Part shown: positions 12,184 through 24,096 of the stretch, piece by piece
Layout: the number at the start of each line of letters is the position of its first letter
Position numbering within the stretch: the first letter of the stretch is position 1
From: Metridium senile
Taxonomy: Eukaryota; Cnidaria; Anthozoa; Actiniaria; Metridiidae
NCBI GenBank assembly: GCA_949775045.1
Contig: OX459102.1
Span: 3,985,533 to 4,049,532 of the forward strand
Direction of reading: 5' to 3'
DNA: 64,000 nucleotides
Notes under the pieces: model-generated
What the model was told of the DNA's origin: nothing
What the model saw: only the letters and a program-made list of their open reading frames with translations
Databases searched by the model: none
Translations under genes and position numbers: made by a program

Positions 12184-12615
12184 CTAAAGTAGACAAATAA
12201 GGACACTGTAGTTTTTGTGAACATTGGTTTTATTACTTATTAATATAAACAGACAATGGTGTGCATAATCCCATTCATAATCAAGTTTTTACACTTGAGC
12301 GTGAAAAAATATAGTGCAATATAAAATATATACCAAACCACATGTAATTCAAAACCTTTTACCATAGTATTTCATAATATCTTCTGGTATACATTTCAAA
12401 GGTTCATGAAACCTACTCAGTTTCTGTTATGACAATATTATTCAATTAAAGTATCACTTTATGATATAACTGTAATGTATGTTAAGTTACTAAATTGTTT
12501 TGTCTATGACTATGAAAACCACTCCCATCATAGAAACTCTTGTACGTGTTACTAATGTTAAGTCACTTACCATCAAAAGAGAGTTCTTAATTGGTTATTG
12601 ATACTGTCTTATAAA

Positions 12616-15600
12616 TTATCTTGAGAATCTAGACCTGTGTCTTTCAATCAACTCTTGTTTGGCAGGTTTTTGTTTACTTGCAATGTTAGCAGGTAGCTCG
12701 ACTTCTTTTGCCCTCTGGTAATTTTCTGTACCAGCATACAATTTCAGCACTTTCTTCTGCATCTCAGGGAGGAATGTGAGACTCTTTTTCTTTTTCACAG
12801 GTTTTACCACCCAGCGCTTTTGCATTTTTGTAAAGCAGGATCGATAGCGTGCTTCTCCCTTCCTATCACCTTTCTGGATCTCTGCCTGTTTTCGGTTGGC
12901 GTTATGATTGTTGTCAATGGCAGCAAGCTGTGTTCTTGCCAACATTCCCTTGTAAGAGAAGTGCTCTCTTTTAGGGCAGTACATCAAAAGCATGGAGTGA
13001 TAGACCTCCAGGCCACCTGTGTGGCAGAACTCAGTGAGCTTTCCAATATCTTTCAACAGCTTTGGTTGAAGAACGACTTCTTCAAGTGCTACATAGGCTG
13101 ATGACCCTGGCTTTAACCAGCACTTGGTACGTGCTTGTCTTCTTGTGAGACGAGGATGTGCGCACTTAGTGAACAGCTCTGCGTTCCTCCAGCTGTGCTT
13201 GTTTAAAACATGGTTTAAGAAAGACACCCACTTCTCTCTCAGGAGCTGTACACTACCCCCACATGTTGCTGAACACCACCACAAGTGATTTGAAATGGAC
13301 TGTATCCATTGGGCCAGATCCTGATTTTTCTTCAACTTTGCCTTCTTATTTAATTTTTTAACTATTGACTTAGCCAGGTGCCAAACATCATACTGATGTT
13401 TGATGTGTGAGTAATCTTTCTCCATTGAACTTGTTATGGAGGTATGTCTGTCTGTTGTTATCATGTCAATAGTTACCTCCTCGTCATTCTCCAGATTCTG
13501 TAAACAGCGTACAAAACCCTCTTTCTCCATGGCGTTTGAAGATGTCACCTCAGTGACCTGTACCAGATTGAATGAAACAATTTTACTAGAGCCACCGTCC
13601 ATCATTGTATAAGTGCTATACTTCGCATTGTGGCCAGGACTATCACACCGTGCATCACCATTCAAATTGATTTTCTCCTGAGTCAACAATTGGTCAATAG
13701 TGTTTTGTCTTTCTATTTCCCAGGTATCATTGATTACAGGGAACAAAAACTTATCTTGCTTACGGTAGAACAATTTTTCACTGATAAAATGTAGTCCAAG
13801 GCATGTGGCAAAGTCATTAATTCTACTATAAGTATTCCCAGTGAACAGAATTGAAGAACAAATTAATAAATTACCAACGCAACCACCATTGATTATGGGC
13901 TGTGAGTTCCACACAGTCTCATGGCCATTGAGACATTTTGTTTTTGCAGTGAGCATACTTCCTGTGTGTAAGAATTCCGGTTCTGAAATAGTAACAGCAC
14001 CACATTTTGTACATAGGCGAAACAGTTCCTTCAAGTTTGACAAAAACACCAAGTATTTAGGCTCATCAACGAAGCTTTCAAAGGTGGTCTCTGGTTCTGA
14101 TATCTCACTGTCAGTAGAGGAATGTGTTTCTTGGGAACAAGGGAGTGTGTAGTCATCGTCATCATCATCATCATACTGGATTTCATCATCAGACACAAAT
14201 GATCCAATTGACTTAACAGATTTCTGTGGGGATACACTAGCAGTGGATTCCTGTGGTAACACATTTGTTTGCACAGCATAAGAGTGGTCTTCAAGAGGAT
14301 GTACCTCAGTAACAGTTGGTTCTTTATCATCATCATTATCATCATCATCATCACCAAAACTATCTGTTTGTGTAGTAGTTGATTTAGTTACTGTGTAATG
14401 TATATCAGTAAGGCAGCACTGGATGCCAATTTCACGGGTGTTAGGGGTTTGTTCTTTTTCTTCACTAATTTCATCATTAACTTCCATGACTTCTTCACAC
14501 ACACTTGGGGCCAAGAGGTTTTCCACTATCTAAAAGAGAAAGAATATTCATTACCTTAAATAGTATGATAAATAAACAGGTTTCTATCAACTTCATGTGA
14601 ATATTTAAGAGACTGAATATCATGTAAAATTTGATGCAAGTGACAAGCAACTTGAATCTCACAGGTATACATTTCAATTAATAGAATGTTAGAATAAACA
14701 TATACTGTATACATGCAGCATACATGTACCCACACTAACAAAAATCAATAGATGCACAAATAATAAAGTTAACTAGAAAAAGTTTAGCAATAAATACTAT
14801 AAGTGTACTCTTCTAGATTTTTATCAAATAATAAAAAATATATAAATGTACACAGAATTAAAAGGAAAATAAAACAAAAAAACAGTAAACACAACTTGTG
14901 AACACAACTTGCCAAATATTACTTAAGAGCTGGTTCAATGAATTTCCATTTATCAATATGTTTAAACACAGCATTTCTTGTTTTCGCAAGAATGGTATTC
15001 TGGTATTCTACATTTTTGTTATAACTTAAAAAATTTAGAAAACTATTTAATGAGGGCCTTTTCAATTTATCTGTCCACTTGCAATTGTATACTGTTATTT
15101 TAAAATACAATATAATATAATTCACTATTCTATCGTCTACACCTAGAATAATGTTTTCGTAATTGCTTTCAGGTAATTTTATTTCATACTTCTCAAAGTG
15201 AATAAATACTAATAATATAAGTCTTACGTAGAACTAGACTTTGACAAATTTTGACATAGTGAAGTTTATTATTAAAAGAGACAGCAAAACAAAAATAATT
15301 TGGATAATTTTAAATACAGGTACGATATGATATAAAAACCGTTTTAAAACAAATTTCAAATCATTTTTACACAATGAAGTACATTCACGGCATATAGAAA
15401 AGTAAAGTTCACACATGTTTTAAAGTTATCTTTCAACGAACCTACCTTTTGTTGTCTCTGTCGTTTGATACGATTTTCCGAAGTTGCTCTTCTTTTACCC
15501 GATACGGAAGACGAGGCAAAGCTAAATAGACTAGGAATTGCATCTACTTTAAGTCGTCTTTTTCTCTTTTTACCGGATAGCTGCTGATAGAGGTCTGTTT

Positions 15601-15784
15601 CAAAGCATTCGTCGGTGAAATGTTCGCTACAGACGTAACAATTCTTTAATGGCGGCATGTTTTCCCTTCTTATTCGGGATATCCAAGCTTTTTGAAGCTT
15701 TAAATCTTTAGGTATGTTATGATAGCTCACATTTTTAGTTTTGGAAGAATAATTGGTGCAGTCTGGGACACAACAATTGACCAT
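12616..15784 (-). CDS. THAP-domain DDE transposase (Kolobok-like), 750 aa
   Basis: Exon 1 is 15784-15446 (113 codons) and exon 2 is 14529-12616, joined in phase 0 by a GT-AG intron. Residues 1-90 form a THAP zinc finger: C4/C5 and C9, W34, C49/C52 with H55, and an AVPTVF-like box AIPSLF at 82-87. An acidic, low-complexity linker follows (Asp runs about 173-180 and 233-239). Catalytic-type motifs in order are NGDARCDSPGH (D405), ITTDRH (D473), HQYDVWHLAK, and HTGGLEVYHS (E621), followed by FSYKGMLARTQLAAID. These fit a DDE transposase with the LEVYHS signature of Kolobok-like proteins. An upstream in-frame ATG at 15808 exists, but the one at 15784 is adjacent to the THAP domain. No stop or frameshift is present. 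The C-terminus is basic. Confidence 0.9.
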
Positions 15785-15919
15785 TTTCTCGTGAGAAGCT
15801 TGGGACAATAAGCTTACATATTACAACTCTAGTAATCCTCCATGATTTGCTCGAGCGCTTTGTCTTTGACGTTATGACGTATCACGTGACAGCGGTTTGT
15901 TTCGCGGGCTCAAGTATGG

Positions 15920-16064
15920 CGGCGTCCAAACGATAAAAAAAATATTTTAAAGTCTATAAAAAAAATTCAGGGTTCGTTTTCAGGACGTAAAAACTATATT
16001 TTTGAGTTCTCCAATAAATAAATATTTTTTTTAAAAATGGTCAATTTGACACGTCAGTTGCCCT
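15920..16064 (-). repeat. Right terminal inverted repeat of the 6-kb transposon
   Basis: Inverted counterpart of the left end, reading AGGGCAACTGACGTGTCAAA from 16064 inward. Followed by TTAA at 16065-16068. The THAP exon begins only about 136 bases inside it. Confidence 0.92.
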
Positions 16065-16335
16065 TTAAAACAATCACGTAAACTGTTTTTTCCCCTCCTC
16101 TCTGTTTAACCGTCGGCTTTATTCAAACAGGTACATATAACATTGGTTGCTATTGCCAAGCTGCCGGACAATCCGACCACAAGTAGTTCAATTCGAGCTA
16201 CCAAAGTGATGGCCAAGTTATATTTTTTTCTCTTTTCTTTTCTCTGGTTTTGCTTTTTTTAATTTTTGTTATATTTATTATCATACAAACCAATTATCAC
16301 CAACATGCTATGATTTCTCACAAGTTATATTTCTT
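16065..16335. repeat. Duplicated segment, copy 2 remainder and copy 3
   Basis: TTAAAACAATCACGTAAACTG (16065-16085) completes copy 2 after the transposon. From about 16109 a third copy starts (TTTAACCGTCGGCTTTATTC) and reaches CATGCTATGATTTCTCACA near 16323. The tandem unit had therefore been duplicated before the transposon landed. Confidence 0.8.
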
Positions 16336-17089
16336 TCTTATTAGTATTATTTTTTTATTTTCGTAGGTCGAGCAAATGGCTAAGTTGGCAGAACTCTTGG
16401 CACTGCAACCATCTCCATAAATATTTCATTAGATATTTCTGCCATCTTCATATCAGTTTTCAGTGATTTTGCCCATCTCCCAGAATATATTTTTGTTATT
16501 ATATATGTCTCTCTTTCATTCATATTTTTTTCAGTGATTTATCGCCGAGTCATGTCATATTGAGGTCTTTTTTAACCATATTTGTTACTGCTTCCTGTTT
16601 TTTTACTGTCTTTTTACTATAATATATTAAGGTGACACTGGTGGATGTGTGCATTAATATATATCGAACGTTTTCGAACCATTTAGCTCATTATCATAAT
16701 TAATAACAAATGTTATGAACGTTTGGTTTACATAGAGTATAATCAATAGAATAAGATGATACTACCATGATATTGGTGTAACACCTCGGAACCCAGGACA
16801 TCAAAGCGCTTGAAAGTAATTAGAGAGCATATTTCATAGCAGATTTAAAAGTGAAAAGATTCCACTTTTAGTGCCGGGAAGTGTGAAATTACAGGTTTCA
16901 TTACTAGCCGAAGATTATTAATAGAAAGAAGCAATACTAATTATAGGAATGATTGCTTCAGTGGCCGTCAACAAATTTTGTTAATAGCTAGAGTAACCCC
17001 AAGAGAGAGATTTGAAACAATTTTAATTATTTAAAAAAAAACTCTTTTTCTATAGTATAATGCTACATTTTGACTTAAAAATTAAGTAA
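16336..17089. other. Intergenic / possible intron sequence
   Basis: No gene supported. If the LRR exon at 17333-17526 still belongs to a functional minus-strand gene, this would be its first intron. I found no second LRR exon here. Confidence 0.3.
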
Positions 17090-17227
17090 GGGGCTGTTTA
17101 TATGAAGGCGAGTTGTCCCTGCTAGCCGGGATAACTCTATTGTACATGTTTTGAGTCCCCCGGGGAATACAAAACAAAAGAGTTATCCCGGCTAGCAGGG
17201 ACAACTCGCTTTCATATAAACAGCCCC
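17090..17227. mobile_element. MITE with TAA target duplication
   Basis: Ends GGGGCTGTTTATATGAAGGC and complement, arms about 50 bases. TAA flanks both sides (17087-17089, 17228-17230). A three-base TAA duplication fits the PIF/Harbinger group. The two arms contain the palindromic ATCCCGGCTAGCAGGGA. Confidence 0.85.
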
Positions 17228-17332
17228 TAAGTTAAGTATTAAAAGTAGGAGATAAAACTCGTGTAAAAAAGGCTCAAGGGATCCAAATATTTACGATGTA
17301 TTTTAACTATTCAATAGTATGATTGTACTTAC

Positions 17333-17526
17333 AGTTCGTCAATGTGAGCTGGTAGGTTTAGTAAATTGGTCATATTATCCATGCCTTGACATCTTACGAC
17401 CACTTTTCCTTCTCTTGCCATACAAGTACAGACATTACGGCAAGAAGAGAATCTCGAGAAATTTAGAACTGCGTCAGCTGTAGAAATGCATGTAAACGAT
17501 AACAATAGGATGTGTAGAGGGGTCAT
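17333..17526 (-). CDS. Orphan first coding exon: signal peptide plus LRR N-terminal cap
   Basis: The exon spans 17526-17333, with a GTAAGT donor at its end (phase 2). The ATG directly follows a 3' splice acceptor (GTTCTGTTTTAG), so an upstream 5' UTR exon, or a trans-spliced leader, is likely. Residues 1-19 are a signal peptide (MTPLHILLLSFTCISTADA). Then comes CRNVCTCMAREGKVVVRCQG, the CxxCxC...C pattern of an LRR N-terminal cap, and LPAHIDEL, the beginning of a leucine-rich repeat. A phase-2 exit is usual for LRR receptors whose repeats sit on separate exons. No downstream LRR exon was found before the left edge. Either the rest was lost or displaced, or it lies further away. Confidence 0.6.
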
Positions 17527-17530
17527 CTAA

Positions 17531-18328
17531 AACAGAACGGTGTATCAGTAACAATAGTGCTTTAAATAATAGGAAAAGGGAAGTATAAACTCAAACAAGA
17601 AAGCGTATTTACTTACTGACACTCATTTCGTAATACTTTCGTTTATAAATTCGGATGTAAATTATACCAAGTGCACAAAGCATCATACCATCATAAAAGT
17701 ATTTAGATTTATAGCTCCTATAGTATTAAGCATATACAACGAAAATTGAGTGCCTGACATGATCAGTCTGTGGCAATTTATAAGTTAAGTTAATGTTTAT
17801 ATTAAGTTACCCTTTTGACGAAGGATTAACGTCCAAAACATCAGAGAGCTACACATTCTCTTTTATAACATGTATAATATATTTGTTTATTTCTCATGCG
17901 AAATATGAATGCCCTGAGCTTCATTATTAAAGACATTCTCTTGTATAAAGTCAAAATATATACCTTTTTTCTTCAGCCTAACAGAAGCGCCTCAATGTTC
18001 AGCAAACAATGCTTTTTATGCGGTGTCGTTTAAAAAATTACCATTTTTACTTCAGTTTTTGTCACCTGTCACCTTTCTCATCCGTTGAGTTAGCCGAAGA
18101 CTCTGCAACAGTTACAGATCAATATGAAAGCGACTAAGCGAAGAGTGCAATCTACCCAATTTTGAGTCACGTCTATGCTTTATGCTAACAACCTAATCAC
18201 GTGACTCTAGAAAGTGTTTTTTTTTTTCAGCACTTATTTGTTAGCTTGTTGCGTTCGTTCCTTCGTTTTTTTACGTACGTTAACTTGTTTAGAAGCCATG
18301 TCGATCCGACAGTTTTTAGTACACCATT
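17531..18328. other. Intergenic region upstream of the LRR exon
   Basis: No coding sequence recognised. It includes a possible 5' exon and promoter for the LRR gene, but no site can be assigned. Confidence 0.3.
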
Positions 18329-18544
18329 AGAAAGATGAGTCCGAGGAAGGAAAACATCGTTTAGATCCAAGTTTTGTATAAAAAAAATTAACATTATTAT
18401 GACTTGAAATAGAAGTCGAAATATTAAGTAAGTAGGTAAGTAAGTAATAAACTTTATTTAGAGAGGGTATTGCTGAAAAATTCTCGTTTTTTCATCCCAT
18501 ACTTAGATCTAAACGATGTTTTCCTTCCTCGGACTCATCTTTCT
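18329..18544. mobile_element. MITE with about 38-bp inverted ends
   Basis: AGAAAGATGAGTCCGAGGAA...GATC at 18329-18366 is inverted at 18506-18544 nearly perfectly. The centre is AT-rich and includes (GTAA)n. No clear target duplication was fixed. Confidence 0.8.
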
Positions 18545-19790
18545 CATGATGCTAACTTGTTTGTTCGTTTGCTTTTAATTGTGGATTGTTATCTAAGCTG
18601 TTTTTAACACTGTAAAATGTATTTATAAATCTTGAATTCTTTTCAGTTTAAATTTCTTGCTTATACCTGTTTATTTTAGATCTACTATATATGCACTAAT
18701 TTAGTTTAGTTTAGTTTAATAGAATTCGTCATAACAAGATATTACATAACAATATTTGGATGAACAGGTGAAAATTACAGGACGAAAATCCCAATTGACA
18801 ACTATATATACATTTTATACTTTCTGCAATCGAGTGTATTATATATTTGTGTGAAATATGTTGAAATTTGAAAGCTGTCGATGATTTGAAATTGAAGAGG
18901 ATATAATATCTTGAAATAAGATGTTTATCATATCAATCTAAAGTACTCATATTATAGATGCATGTTTTGTTGTTTAGAACTGAGAACCTAGAATTATTAA
19001 TTACATATCATCAGGCTCCTGAATAAATTTATTTTTATAATTTGTATTACAACCTTTCGGCAATAAAGTGTATATATATAAATATATATGTCCAAAATAA
19101 GCTGAATTATAGTTGTCATTGACATTGAAGAGAAAATCATTACTTGAATTAAGATGTATATCAAGGTATTCATAATGGTTTTTGGACGACATCCTTTCTC
19201 ATCATAGATATTGAAGATAATATCAGTACATGAATGCACCAACGATACGCCTTACTTGCCTAAGATGTTGACGAGATAAGAAAGTGAGGGTTTTAATTAC
19301 TAAAAACTAGTTCAAGAGAGTCATTAATTAGCACGATGTAGTAAATGAACAACTATATGAAAACTTTCCACTTCTTACACTAATGAAAACGCTATTTTTA
19401 TGAGATATGTTTATATTAATTTAGGATCGTGTCTATTTTCTTTCTTTAATATAAGTTAAATACGATTTGGTTGACTTTATTCATGTTTTGCTGCTGTAAT
19501 TTTCCTTAATTATAACCTTTTTATATTGAACAAACAATAACGCTGAGCCTGGGCTTCTTGTGTTTTGATTTCAACTGTACTGAGCCTTTTCGCATTATTC
19601 TCATTTTTTTGTTATTTACAAGGTTATATAGATAATTAAATATAACATCTTTGCTTTCTTGCGATGTTCCACCTAATTTCTCCTCCATATAATTAATCTC
19701 TTTCCGAGAAAATTTGTCACCTGTGAAAAAGGCGGCTACAAACAAGTGGCGCAAAGGATCGTGGATATGTTCAGAAATTAAATTTCTTTC
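18545..19790. other. Intergenic AT-rich region
   Basis: No supported gene. Contains TAG TTTAGTTTAGTT simple repeats near 18703-18718 and diverged paired blocks around 18830-18930 and 19020-19150 (shared TGAAATTGAAGAG/ TGACATTGAAGAG and ATAAGATGTATATCA-like pieces), suggesting an old local duplication. Confidence 0.35.
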
Positions 19791-19794
19791 TTGT

Positions 19795-20640
19795 TGTCTA
19801 ATAAGTGAGGCTAGAAATCTTGGTGTCTGGTTCGATAGTAACTTTCAATTTAAATACCACATAAATAAGACATGTCAGTCTGCTTTTTATTCAATATTTA
19901 ATATCAGTACATGCTCTCGTAATTAGTCGATTAGACTATTGAGCCAAATGATCTTGATCAAAGTCATGATTAGACTATTGTAATTCGCTTTTGTATGGTC
20001 TACCAGCAATTCACATAAACACACTTCAGCGCACACAAAATGCAGCAGCAAGACTTATCACAAACACGCCACGCTTTTCTCACAGTACTCCTATAATGAT
20101 AGAATTACATTGGCTTCCTGTTAAATTTAGAATTATTTACAAAGTTATTTTATTTATTTTTAAGGCTATGCATGGTACCGCACCTGCATATTTAAATAAT
20201 CTGATATATTTTAAACATTCTCGGTTTAACCTTAGATCCATAAGTAACAACCTTTTAGCTAGACCTGAAATCAAATCAGGCAAGACAACGGGAGACCAGG
20301 CCTTCAAGGTCGCAGCTCCAATATTATGGAATGAACTCCCTCTTAGTGTAAGGTCTGCAAACAGCATTACAACATTCAAGAAGCTATTAAAGACCCACTT
20401 GTTTAAGAAAGCATAATTTTAGATAGTTTTATTATTTATTATTCTGCTCTTTCTGTTTTATTTAGGAATTTTTTGTTTTGTTTGACAAAAATTTATATTT
20501 TGTCCTATTATATATTTAAACCAATTTCTATTCAATAAATGTAAATATCTAAAATGTAAATAGTAGAGCTTGAATATCTTATAAATATTGTAGTATAGTA
20601 TAGTTTAGCTTAATTAGGATTTTTCATGTTTTTAAATTGT
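19795..20640 (+). pseudogene. LINE reverse-transcriptase C-terminal remnant
   Basis: A first frame reads RNLGVWFDSNFQFKYHI (near 19810-19865). After a break, a second reads YCNSLLYGLP, then QRTQNAAARLITNTPR, then HWLPVKFRIIYK and WNELPLSVRS, ending KTHLFKKA. These are the usual closing motifs of CR1/L2-type non-LTR reverse transcriptase proteins. The 5' part is missing, as in truncated LINE copies. The break at 19926-19970 is a 40-base insertion flanked by a repeat of GATTAGACTATTG, and adds in-frame stops. The copy is inactive. AT-rich 3' sequence follows to about 20640. Confidence 0.85.
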
Positions 20641-20689
20641 AAACTTTATAAAGCGCACTAGATTATATACTTTATAATGAAAAAAGCGA

Positions 20690-20840
20690 AAGTGATCCCC
20701 GCCGCAATATTGATCCCGCCGCAATAATGATTCCCAAGTCGCCGCAATATTGATCCCCGCCGCAATAATGATTCCCAAGTCGCCGCAATAATGATTCCCG
20801 CCGCAATAATGATTCCCAAGTCGCCGCAATAATGATCCCC
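20690..20840. repeat. Minisatellite of GATCCC/GCCGCAATA units
   Basis: Irregular tandem repetition of CGCCGCAATAATGATTCCCAAGT and shorter versions, about 6 units. G+C-rich compared with the surroundings. Short open frames here are repeats of this unit. Confidence 0.85.
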
Positions 20841-21502
20841 ATGGAAATGAAAACGTGGACAACTCGGGATCGATGGAGCATGGACTATTTCTATATTTTT
20901 CCATGCATTTATCCACATATATGTGAATCCCTTTTTGTGTTTTCGTTTAATATTCGTTTAAACCTTTGTATGTGACTATCGAGAATATGTATCCACCAAC
21001 CCCTATCACAAATCCTGCAATCCCATTGGCTATGCTACGCCCTCGTTGCTGTTGGCCGATAGCCTATTCGGGCTTCGGGTCGTATCGTTAGATAGTGTCA
21101 GCTCTCGAGTAATACCCGCGGCGTGCGAGTTTTTATATTCACTGAGGAAGTCGACTATGGCGAGCAGTAAAGAAAATACAATTCACACAAATACGATAAT
21201 TTGGATAAATAATTATTTCGCAGTCAATTGTACGGTCTTGGCGGTTTTAAATTGTTTTTGGGCTTGACCATTTAAATTTAAGCAGTTTGTCGCTTGACGT
21301 TTGGCCCATTGAGACCAAATGAAATCAATATAAAATATCGAATAAAAAAAATATGAAAAAATCAGAATACAATTTTTAATCAGAAAATATTAAAAAATAT
21401 CAATTATCATGGTCATGTATACAGATGCTGACAGATTTGACGATTTCTTGAAGTTATCTAATTAATAAAAAAAATCAATAAGATTTTTATCGAAATGAGG
21501 TA
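20841..21502. other. Intergenic region
   Basis: No gene supported. A GC-richer stretch (about 21000-21160) has mixed codon potential but no convincing exon. Confidence 0.35.
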
Positions 21503-22532
21503 CAGTATGTGTGTGCAAATCCGGACAGTGTACAAATCCGGACACTTTGGCATTTAAGCGTTAAAAAAGAGATCGAATTTGTTTACAAATGAATACAACA
21601 TTATAGAATTAAGCATTTGTATGTTTTCTATTGTGTAAGAAGTTTTTGTGACAATCGAGATACTTTCAGCGAGGAAAAAGAGCGATTTGTCATGGCATGT
21701 GAATATGCAAATTCGCAATGAGTCAGTTTTTAACGTTCTTTGAATTATATGTTAAAATTAAAATGGTGATTATTCTGCAGATTCAAATGATAACGCCAAA
21801 ATATTTAGCACGTTTTCAATTGCAAACAATGTTTTATCTTGTGTGAAAAGAAGAGCTTTTAAAAGTTTAAAATAAGTGTAGGAGACGGTTTTAGGAATAC
21901 TTCTAAAATCCACTAAGGTATGTGCAATTCTGGACGATAAAATAAACAAGATTAGCAATCACCTGTAACTTTGAATTGTAGGTCAAAATGTCGCTTAAAA
22001 ATATACAATTCAACTGCAGGTTGATTTTGCAAACAAAGGTTTTCTTTTGGATAGTTTAATCACCATGCACTATTTATTTATAGGACATTTAATTCATTTG
22101 CAGAATCCAGCGCACGAAGGCAATTACTCATGTGTGAAATACTTTAGTGCTCAAACGTATTAATCAAGCAACGTAATTCATGATTTAATTAACACAAACT
22201 TATGCTTTAATCTCAAATTTGACTGTGGAAATAGAAAATCTATCATAAGCATTCGAAAATAAGGAAATAACTCCAAAGAATTGATTAAACAGAACCTACT
22301 TTAATAGTGTCCGGCTTTGCACACAACTGTCCGGAATTGCACCACTCAAACTAATTTACAAATATATCCATAACATTTTTAAAAATCGCTAAAATTAACC
22401 AATACTTTATATAAATCTTTATATTATCAGATGTTACCTCATCTCCAACGAAAATATCTTTCCTAAACAATGCATTTAACAAATGATATGGCAATTTATC
22501 TAAAAACCGTCCGGAATTGCACACACATACTG
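21503..22532. mobile_element. Non-autonomous element with TA target duplication (Tc1/mariner-like)
   Basis: Ends CAGTATGTGTGTGCAAATCC (21503) and the near-complement GGAATTGCACACACATACTG (to 22532). TA flanks both sides. GTCCGGA/TCCGGAC motifs recur sub-terminally at both ends (about 21512, 21535, 22310, 22330, 22510), a possible transposase-binding arrangement. No transposase frame was found. Length is 1,030 bases. Confidence 0.8.
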
Positions 22533-23270
22533 TAATGGGGTTTTCTTAAAAGTACAACAAATGCAATTTCTTAAATGAAACATTGAATGAACGTTAACGT
22601 AAACATAGGTAATACAAAATAAAAAAATATCATCATATTTAATAATTATACCTTTGTGTCAAAAACAAAGCTGTGGTATATTTCAACAACAACAACAGCA
22701 GTACTAATAGCAACACTGAGAAACAACAACTAAAATATTCAAATTGGAAAAAGAAATATGATTATACAAAACGAAAAAGAAATAGAGAATACAAAACTCA
22801 TGACGATGATGTCATTACCTACCGTAAATCTCGTTTTTCTTTTACCTCTAAGAGTGCTTAATCTGTGTTTTAATACTAAATTGCACACCAAAATATTCTT
22901 TTTTCTAAACTTTCTCGAATGTACAGTCCTTGAGTCTCCAGGACCGTTGTTATGAACGATAGTGCATTCGCTTGAGCAGTTAAAAATTTCGACTATATAT
23001 CTGTTTGAATAGTCTATTGAACTGGTGCAGGTGCAGTTGATAAATTTCATTAGTTTTAATTAAGCTATGCAGTAAGGTAAACACATAGGATCAATATAAA
23101 GCGTACACCTATTCCAAAACTCTAAGCATAGCCGAAGGTCAATGCAGCCGTGAGAGAGCTATATAAGTAATGTAACAAAAATCATGTTGAATGATTTTAG
23201 TTATCGTATTATTTGGAAACTGCTTTAATTTATATCTCAGTCCGAAATGATATCCGTGGACTCAAATGTA
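22533..23270. other. Intergenic region with an unassigned open frame
   Basis: A minus-strand frame from 23050 (MKFINCTCTSSIDYSNRYIV...) is open for about 80 codons and ends close to a GT site. It has several cysteines and could be an exon. No family was recognised, so it is not called as a gene. Confidence 0.25.
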
Positions 23271-24060
23271 CTGAATCACCTCGATTATTCGTGTTTAGAT
23301 GTAAACCCATAAGAATAATGATTATATAAACACTTTGATTAGTTTTGCTTAGATGTGAAGCCCTTATAATATATTTAAACAATAACTTCCATGTTCTTGA
23401 CAAGAATCACCTCAATTATTCGTGTTTAGATGTATGTCCATAATATCTCAACAATTACCTTCATGTTCTTGACAAGAATAATGATTGTAAGTACCTCGAT
23501 TATTCGTGTTTAGATGTAAACCCATAAGAATAATGATTATATAAACACTTTGATTAGTTTTGCTTAGATGTGAAGCCCTTAATATATTTATACAATAACT
23601 TCCATGTTCTTGACAAGAATCACCTCAATTATTCGTGTTTAGATGTATGTCCATAATATCTCAACAATTACCTTCATGTTCTTGACAAGAATAATGATTG
23701 TAAGTACCTCGATTATTCGTGTTTAGATGTAAACCCATAAGAATAATGATTATATAAACACTTTGATTAGTTTTGCTTAGATGTGAAGCCCTTAATATAT
23801 TTATACAATAACTTCCATGTTCTTTACAAGAATCACCTCAATTATTCGTGTTTAGATGTATGTCCATAATATCTCAACAATTACCTTCATGTTCTTGACA
23901 AGAATAATGATTGTAAGTACCTCGATTATTCGTGTTTAGATGTAAACCCATAAGAATAATGATTATATAAACACTTTGATTAGTTTTGCTTAGATGTGAA
24001 GCCCTTAATATATTTATACAATAACTTCCATGTTCTTGACAAGAATAATGATTGTAACCA
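23271..24060. repeat. 213-bp satellite, about 3.7 units
   Basis: The landmark CCTCGATTATTCGTGTTTAG starts at about 23279, 23493, 23706 and 23919, an interval of 213-214 bases. Within each unit a shorter related block (CACCTCAATTATTCGTGTTT) occurs once more, so the unit is an internally duplicated dimer. More diverged pieces continue to about 24440 and near 25440-25550. Confidence 0.93.
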
Positions 24061-24096
24061 CTTCGATTAATTATTCCTGTTTATATGTAAGCCCAT

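Larger units (their letters stand above)
10033..16064. mobile_element. Complete two-gene DNA transposon, Kolobok-like (TTAA target)
   Basis: The ends are AGGGCAACTGACGTGTCAAA at 10033 and its inverted copy ending at 16064. The terminal inverted repeats match almost perfectly for about 145 bases and more loosely beyond. TTAA flanks both sides (10029-10032 and 16065-16068). Inside are a plus-strand two-exon gene (P2X7-ballast-like) and a minus-strand two-exon THAP-DDE transposase, arranged convergently. TTAA duplications are known for piggyBac and Kolobok. The transposase motifs (below) and THAP domain favour Kolobok-like. Both genes and both ends are intact, so the copy looks young and possibly autonomous. 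Two small MITEs and one foldback sit inside it. Confidence 0.9.

Noticed and set aside
19521..19754. 77-codon minus-strand frame
   Set aside because: Hydrophilic and open, but no family, no splice evidence, and adjacent to a decayed LINE.
23271..24060. CRISPR-like regular repeats
   Set aside because: The whole 213-bp unit repeats, including the would-be spacers, and the context is eukaryotic.
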